The translations under genes were made by a program, and so were the position numbers. From NCBI RefSeq assembly GCF_014898055.3, contig NW_023600993.1:868001-932000 (forward strand): 64,000 nucleotides of DNA, read 5' to 3'. The notes below the pieces were generated by a model. That model had not been told where the DNA came from and made no database searches. It worked only from the letters and a program-made list of their open reading frames with translations. Positions 57,902-64,000 of this stretch are shown in pieces; within the stretch, counting starts at the first letter, position 1; every line of letters begins with the position of its first letter. Origin of the DNA: Talpa occidentalis (Eukaryota > Chordata > Mammalia > Eulipotyphla > Talpidae).

Positions 57902-58604
57902 GTAAGTTTTTGAGAAAAAAAATAATTTTGAAATACAGTCCAGGAGCTGAAAGTAATTTTTGTTGTGTCCTGCCACGTGAGATTATGCAGACCAGAGAGT
58001 CGTGGATGCGTACACCGAGAGTCTCCTCCTAGGGGCTCACAAAGGGAGTTACAGACCCACAGCCCCACCACGTCCTGGTGGCTGCCGGTGTGAGGGCGTC
58101 CGGGCGGGATTCTCGAGAGGGCCAGGAGGAGGCGGTGGCCATGGAAGTGTCATCTTTCCTCAGGGAGTGGGAAGCTGTGCCCCCCAAGTCCTGCCTGTTG
58201 ATGGTGTGGACACTTTCTGACAGCCCCCTGAAACCACACTCCCTGTCTTGACTTGGGGACTGGGCCTAAATAAGTCGGTTTTGTTTCTTACGTGGAATGG
58301 TCTTTTTCTGTGTTTCAACAACCCAGACTTTTTCTATGGACTAGCGACACCACATACCGTAGCATGAGGCAATGTACATGCCGGTTTCTCCAGCTCCAGT
58401 GCTCAGCCCAGTGACAACCCTGTGCACCTCCTGTGTTGCTGCTGTATCTGGGTGCTTCCGCTGACCCAGGCGTTTGGCGAGGGAAAGGTGGTGCTGTCCT
58501 CTTTGCAAGCTCCCTGGCTGTCAACTCGCATAGTTACTTAGAGCACATTGAGGGTTCAGATTCATTGAGGTATTAGATTTCACTTCATAGAATAGATGTC
58601 ACTT
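57902..58604. other. Unique sequence, nothing recognised
   Basis: There is no repeat or further exon. Confidence 0.4.
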
Positions 58605-58621
58605 AAAATTTAGATATAACA

Positions 58622-58885
58622 GGGCTTCCCCTGGTGGCGCAGGCGGTTGAGCGCCACACTGTGAAGCTGCCCGCAGCCTCTGCAGCACTGGTTCAATCAT
58701 GGCCAGCCGGCGAGGGTCCCACATGGCGTGGCAGACCTCTCTGTCGTGCCTGCTGCTCCCCTCAGCAGTGGATTTCGTCAGTCTGCCTGTTCTGCTCCCC
58801 GCTCTGTCTCTGGTGAATCCTTTTACCCTCCCGTGCATCTGGCCTGTACCCCGGTTCTTGTATGCATGGATAAATAAATCTTTAA
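58622..58885 (+). mobile_element. tRNA-derived T+ SINE, copy 8
   Basis: The copy is full length: GGGCTTCCCCTGGTGGCGC head, B-box GTTCAATCAT (mutated), complete body and a GGATAAATAAATCTTTAAA tail. The target duplication AAAATTTAGAWATAACA is at 58605-58621 and 58886-58902 with one mismatch. Confidence 0.93.
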
Positions 58886-58902
58886 AAAATTTAGAAATAA
58901 CA

Positions 58903-59610
58903 AATTTCACTTATATCGAGTTTAATTTTGATGTAGTGCAAGTTACCAGATTTTCTGTTTGGTGTGTACTTTCTGCATCCTGAGAAACTCTTAATTAGCC
59001 TAAGGTGGCAGAGATTTCCCCTTCATTTTCCTCTAGATGTTCTGTTTCATTTCTTAGGGTTCGCTGTAGGATACAGCTGAAGGTAATTTCTTAGATGGTA
59101 ATAGGTAACAGCTCAGGTTATCTTTATTCTTTTCATATTGTGCAATTATTACAGCACCAATGTGCAAAAGACAATCTTCTCCCTAATGAATTACCTTGCT
59201 TATAGTAAATAAACTATTCATCACCTGAATATCTTCTTTTGACATTTGTGCTCTTTCTGCAAAGCAGAAAAACAAAGGATTTTTAAATGGAGATAAGTTG
59301 TTTCTTAACTAACCTTGACAATTTCAACATAGTCTCGTTGTCTTTCCGTGTACTTTATTTTCACGTTAGGAAATGATTCAGCGGCCGTCAGGGGGATGTA
59401 ATGGGCGGCGCGTGGCATCAGATCGGCTTTTGTGCACCTTTGCTTCCTGCCTCTCACTCCCTGTCTGTGGGTTGTTTATATAACAAACCCTCCAGCACAG
59501 TTTAATTATGAAATGTGCTTGTATTTGATCTCCTACAGCTATCCGTAGATTACTTAAAACGGCCAGTGTCTTGTGGGGATTGTTCATTAAGCATATTCTC
59601 CACTGGACGT
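58903..59610. promoter_or_regulatory. Enhancer-like AT-rich unique block
   Basis: This is repeat-free sequence with GTGCAATTATTACAGC near 59142, CTAATGAATTACC near 59184 and TTTAATTATGAAATG near 59500. They are mixed with retained CpGs (CAGCGGCCGTCAGG near 59380). Conservation is suspected, not shown. Confidence 0.3.
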
Positions 59611-60099
59611 GGGGACTTACGGATTCTCACATGAGGCCTCCCACATCTGGGGTGTGGTTTTCATTGAGATTAGGCAGAAGAGCAACCCAAACTTTGCTTA
59701 TCTGTGTCGGGTACCATCAGCTGGGATCTGTGTTTCTCTCGTCTTGGGTTGTTTGGCTTCCGCCTTGACCGCACTGACACGAATGCCCAACACATCTAGT
59801 ACCTGTGCTCCATCTGTTGCTGCTGGTGTGGCCTGCAGACAGTAGAGCTGTCCTCAGGCATAAGTCACTGGAGCCCCAGATCTATTTGCAAAATGTTGAG
59901 TGTCTAAGGAGAGGATAGTGCCAAAAAGACTGAGAGTAGACTTGCAAGGAAAAGCAAGATTGTGCTAGAATAGAATTCCCCGGGTTCCACCGGTGTGCTT
60001 AGGACCCAAAGCATCCATGTTCCAGGATAGAATTGGGAACCGTGTAATGGTTCTGGGACCCATCTTGAGGTGCGCCAGGGTGGGGCTGAGTGAATGGAG
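59611..60099. other. Unique sequence, nothing recognised
   Basis: No feature can be supported. Confidence 0.4.
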
Positions 60100-60727
60100 C
60101 AGTTGAGTGATTTAAAATGAGCATGGATGGAACTGGAGAGGGTTATGCTAAGCAAAGTAAGGACAAAGGTAATCATCAAATTGTTTCACTTGTGTGTGGA
60201 ATATAGAGAAAAAAACAAAGGCTCGGTCAAAACCAATCCAGTAACACACCCCTCTGGCTGCGGGATTGAAGCCCCAGGGTGTGGGGGGAGCAGAGTGGGA
60301 GGAGGCCTGTGGACTGTGGTGGGGCACTGTGGGGCCTGGTGCCTGGTGCGATGTGGGGACACAGCTGAAGAGGGGTGATTCTGTGCCTCGGGGTCCATGC
60401 ACTCCTGTAAACCAGTGTTGTTTCTTTTTTTAAGATTTATTTATGCATACAAGAACTGGGGTGCAGGCCAGAGGTGCTGGGGTGAGAGGGCTCCCCAGAG
60501 ACAGAGTGGGGAGCAGAACAGGTGGATCCATTGAAATCGACTGCTGAGGGGAGCAGCGGGGAGACAGGAGAGGTCTGCTGTGCCATGTGGGTCAGCTCCC
60601 TGGCGGGGGATCGAACTTGTGCCGCAGTGGCTGCTGACTGCTTGATGGTGCTGTGCTTAACCCTTGTGCCACCTGGGAGGCCCCTAAACCAGTGTTATTT
60701 CAATACATCTTATTAAAAAAAGGCCTT
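60100..60727 (+). mobile_element. Old LINE-1 3' end, split by SINE copy 9
   Basis: GAGCATGGATGGAACTGGAG, GGGTTATGCTAAGCAAAGTA and TTCACTTGTGTGTGGAATAT are the plus-sense ORF2 end and 3' UTR start of LINE-1. The terminal ACTCCTGTAAACCAGTGTT is interrupted by the SINE and resumes at 60685 as TAAACCAGTGTTATTTC, then an A-rich end. The order shows LINE-1 inserted first. Confidence 0.75.
60425..60684 (-). mobile_element. tRNA-derived T+ SINE, copy 9, nested in LINE-1
   Basis: The minus strand runs from GGGGCCTCCCAGGTGGCAC at 60684 to an AAGATTTATTTATGCAT-complement tail. The target duplication TAAACCAGTGTTRTTTC is at 60408-60424 and 60685-60701 with one mismatch, and consists of LINE-1 sequence. 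Confidence 0.92.
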
Positions 60728-61379
60728 CAAACTCCAGGACACGGACACTCTGGTTCAGGGCTCCCTTTTGTCTGATTGTAGAGGAGGTTGTGTTCTCTTT
60801 CTCATTTTAAAGCAGACTGAACCCTGTGAAAACACCTGAAAATCAAGATGGTGGAAGCTGCAGGAAAGATATTTCACTAGGAGCCTGAAGCCTGTGATGG
60901 TGAAATCTGAGCAGAGTGGGTTTTTACAAGCTCTTTCTCCTTAGCAAGGAAGGACGCAGTCAGAACTGATTAACAGGAAGGTGATTCATAAGCCCATGAC
61001 CGTGGGTATTACCATAAATTTTATGTGAGGCAAAATACAGAAGTGCCGCTTGGTTTACAGGGAAATGTCTCGTCCAAGCCCTCGCAACAGTTAGGGTTCA
61101 TCGGAAGAAAATGTCTTAATTAATAGTCAATACTCTTAGGAAAAAACATGCTCTAGCCAAATTTGGAAATCTGGTAGAAATGCCTAATGTGAAATGTTCA
61201 TATTTATTTTAAGGGACTGGAAACATTCTTGTGATGAAGTGTAATCCATAGTAGTGGTTGTAAGAGAAAATATAGAGGGAGGAGATATTTTGAACTATTA
61301 TTAAAAATGAATAATTACCATTTTAATAGAAAAAGTTGAAGATAGTTATAGGTTAATATGTCTTATGAGAAATAATGCA
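60728..61379. other. Unique sequence, nothing recognised
   Basis: The composition is AT-rich after 61.1 kb. It might include the 5' part of the LINE-1 relic that follows, but no phrase is clear. Confidence 0.35.
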
Positions 61380-62890
61380 AAGTGACCGCATGTACCTATC
61401 CCTGTGATTACAATACTCTGAAAAATAGGATTAGAGGCTTTCTGAGTCTGGTAAAAAGCCATCTCACACAACAGCTGCCATACTTCGTGGTGAAGGCTGA
61501 GTATCTGAAATTCTATACTAACAGTGAATCATCTGAAAATGAAATTGAGAAAACAGTTCCCTTTACAAGAGCATCAACAGGAGTAAAGGACTTAGGAATA
61601 AATTTGACAAAATGGCTTTAAAACATACTCTGAGAACTACAAAACAAATGTTGAAATAAATGAAAGGTCATCTAAATAACTGGAATAATATCCCACGTTC
61701 ATGAATCAGAAGATTTAACGTTGGCAAGATGCCAGTACTACCCAGCCTGACCTGCAGATCCAATGCTGTTCCCATCAGCATCCTAGCTGACTTCATACAG
61801 AAATTCAAAAGCTGCTTCTAACTCCGTATAGAATGCAAGGAACCCAAAATAGCCACAACAATCCTGGAAATGAAGAATAAATTAGGACTCAAACTTCCTG
61901 ATTTCAAAACTAACTACAGAGCAACATAAACCGAGGCACTAGGATCCCCCTGGTATGCTGGCACCCGGACAAAGATACAGAGAACAGAATGGGTTGTCCA
62001 GAGAGAACCCCACAGACCCGCGATCAGCAACTTTTCAGCACGGTGCCAACACCATCCGGTGGGGAGAGGCTCCTCAGGGAATGGATCTGGGACGACCGGC
62101 TGATGCCCGCCTCCAAAAAAATGCAGCCAGACTCTTAGCTCCCACCCCCTGCAGAATTAACTGGAAGTGAATCTAAAACCAGGATACAAGAGCTAAAAGC
62201 ATAGAACACTTAGAAAAAAATAAGCATACACTTGTGGCTTGGGGTAATCAGTGATTTCTTAGCTATGACAACAAAAGCACAGGTGACGAAGTAATCAATG
62301 GGACTGCATCAAAATTCAAGATTTTCATTACACAAAAAACATTAAGAAAGTGAAAGACAACCCACAGAATGGGACAGAGTATCTGTGAATCATCTCTCTT
62401 TCAAAGGACTTCTATCAAGAATATATAGAGTTCTTCAACCGTAAAAGACAAAAATACCATCCCCCAGTACGGAAAGAATCCGAATAGACGTTTCTCCGAA
62501 GAAGAAACATGGATGCCAGCTCTGGAAGACTCTGCCCGTGTCTCATCATTAGAGACCAACTCAAAACAGCAAAGCGACTGCACACGCCACCCGCTAGGTC
62601 GCCGTCATCGTCAACGCGGGGAAAGACGGCCAGGGCCAGGGAGACTCCGCCGCTGCACCCGGGCCACGTGGACCGAGGAGACGCAGGGTTTGTGTCCACG
62701 TGGAACATCTCCCTGGAAGCTCATGGGGACACCGAACAGTCAGTGTTGACAGACCACGGGTGTCTGTCGCCTGCGGCGGGGCACCGGCGACCTCCCTGCC
62801 GGCGCCTGGCCGAAGCTCCGCGAAGCTGTTGCTGAAGAAATGGCGTGACGGGAAGTGCAGCCGAGCGGGCTGCCGCGGGGACGTACGTTT
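61380..62890 (+). mobile_element. Old LINE-1 ORF2 relic
   Basis: ORF2-derived phrases occur in order on the plus strand: TACTAACAGTGAATCATCTG, AAGGACTTAGGAATAAATTT, TGCTGTTCCCATCAGCATCC, CTTCCTGATTTCAAAACTA, GTAATCAATGGGACTGCATC and AAGAAACATGGATGCCAG. Many stops and small indels break the frame, and from about 62550 the sequence is CpG-rich and diverged. The family is older than the copy at 45.8 kb. Confidence 0.8.
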
Positions 62891-63339
62891 TCCATAAACA
62901 CATGGTTTCATTTGTCCCTGCGGTGGCCGTGTTTCCCCTCCACACTGTTTACATCCCCAGCAAACATCTGTAGCATTTCTCATAGTCTGTGGTTTGAAAA
63001 ACAATGATTTAGTCAGCTTGATAACATAAACCGTAGCAATCATCTTAATAATATTATGCAGAAACAGCTTTTACAATGAATGGTCAGATAATTGAAGCAT
63101 ATTTGGTCCATAAATATAAGCATAGTAATTTTGTTTTTCTGCTTGATCTAACATCTGTATTTAATGCATTTTTAAAACCCTATAAATTGAGGAATTAAAT
63201 AATCTGACAAAACATGGTTTTGTCAAAGGGAAAGAAGCTCATATTCTCAGATGTGCCATTTCAGCACATTCAGAGTGCGCCCGCCTCATGCCCGCCTAGC
63301 CCCAGTCCGCGGCCTCGGAGACCCCCAGAGTGTGTGCCC
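62891..63339. other. Unique sequence, nothing recognised
   Basis: AT-rich spacer followed by a short CpG-rich stretch at 63275-63350. Confidence 0.4.
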
Positions 63340-63790
63340 ACGGAGATGCGGGGGTTGCAGACATTGGCATAGTTCCAGCAGAGTTCTATGGATTTTGACG
63401 TGTTGGCAGTGGTGGTTTTTTCTTCCTATTGTAATTGTCGGTATAAATCTGACTTACCAGATTCAAGCCTATGGCTGCGCTGGCGTCCGTGCGCTGCTGT
63501 ATATCCTCTGCGCGCGTGTCTCCCCCCGCACCACCCGGCAGACCCCTCTGCAGCCCCCCGCCCCTCCCCTCTGCGAACCGCCATTCTGGCGCCGGAGTCT
63601 GAGGGTTTGTTTCTGATTTGTTTTTTTCATTTGCTTTGTGTCTCTACACCGCACATTGCAATGAAATCATCTAGTATTTGTGTTTTTCTTGTTTCCTTTG
63701 GCATAATCACCTCCAAGCCCATCCGTGAGTGGGAGGTGGCAGCGTCTCCCCCTCGCTGTGCTGTGTATGTAACCCCAGGCCGCTGAGCTT
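63340..63790 (-). mobile_element. Old LINE-1 3' UTR fragment
   Basis: The plus strand resembles the fragment at 50.8-51.5 kb: GCAATGAAATCATCTAGTAT, TTTGTGTTTTTCTTGTTTCC and CCTCCAAGCCCATCCGTG recur in the same order and spacing. It is reversed LINE-1 3' sequence, strongly diverged. Confidence 0.55.
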
Positions 63791-64000
63791 GCTCCCGTTT
63801 ACTGTGTTGTCCTCATCTGCTTCAGACGGGATTTAAGCCACGATGTAGTTTAAACACCTTCTATGCCAACGAGCTCACTTGGCACTCTAAGTTGAATTAC
63901 TGTCACTGAAACCAGCTGTACACTGGCATCTTGGGGTTGCTGGGTTGGTGTTACAGACATAGTCGGGCCTGCCTGCCCACGGAACATCGGGGCTGAAGAG
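63791..64000. other. Unique sequence to window end
   Basis: Nothing recognised. Confidence 0.4.

Noticed and set aside
1..64000. CRISPR arrays, bacterial operons, tRNA or rRNA genes
   Set aside because: None is present. The tRNA-like segments are SINE heads, and the whole window has mammalian repeat content.

Overview
The window is nuclear DNA from a placental mammal. The evidence is in the repeats: LINE-1 copies of several ages, a retroviral-type solo LTR, MIR relics, and nine copies of a tRNA-derived SINE of about 265 bp. That SINE opens GGGCCTCCCTGGTGGC, carries RNA polymerase III A and B boxes, and ends in AATAAATAAATCTTT plus A-rich sequence (the 'T+' tail class of laurasiatherian SINEs). 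It is not the dog/cat, equine, cetartiodactyl or vesper-bat SINE as I know them. A horseshoe or leaf-nosed bat is my best guess from memory, but I cannot verify it.

I find no protein-coding host gene I can name. The only long conserved reading frame is the 3' part of LINE-1 ORF2 at 45977-48297 (minus strand). The many other long open frames lie in GC-rich DNA, overlap on both strands and show no recognisable domain. Three short segments look like internal exons (22603-22717, 55844-55977, 57719-57901). They are candidates only, because a similar splice-framed open stretch at 2971-3103 shows how easily GC-rich DNA produces them.

Layout: 1-5.5 kb is GC-rich with a CpG island near 1.1-1.5 kb. 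5.6-6.2 kb is an enhancer-like block. 6-12 kb is unique sequence with a 34-bp tandem repeat at 8.5 kb. 12-13.7 kb holds two SINEs, a GATG microsatellite and an older repeat. A minus-strand SINE lies at 15.2 kb, and 16-18.4 kb is AT-rich. 18.4-29 kb is GC-rich, with an exon candidate and an enhancer-like block at 22.6-23.5 kb. 30.2-31.3 kb and 33-33.8 kb are AT-rich islands dense in homeodomain, POU, SOX and MEIS-type motifs. A solo LTR with a 6-bp target duplication lies at 35 kb, a 19-bp minisatellite at 36.3 kb, and a CpG-rich patch at 38 kb. A 128-bp LINE-1 3'-end insertion is at 41.1 kb, then a SINE and a MIR. The young LINE-1 is at 45.8-48.3 kb. From 50 to 64 kb old LINE-1 pieces and SINEs alternate with short unique blocks.

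Overall this looks like a gene desert or very long introns: GC- and CpG-rich stretches with simple repeats, as in subtelomeric or high-recombination mammalian DNA, interrupted by AT-rich unique blocks that resemble conserved developmental enhancers. The enhancer and exon readings are inference. The transposon structures, with their target-site duplications, are directly visible.
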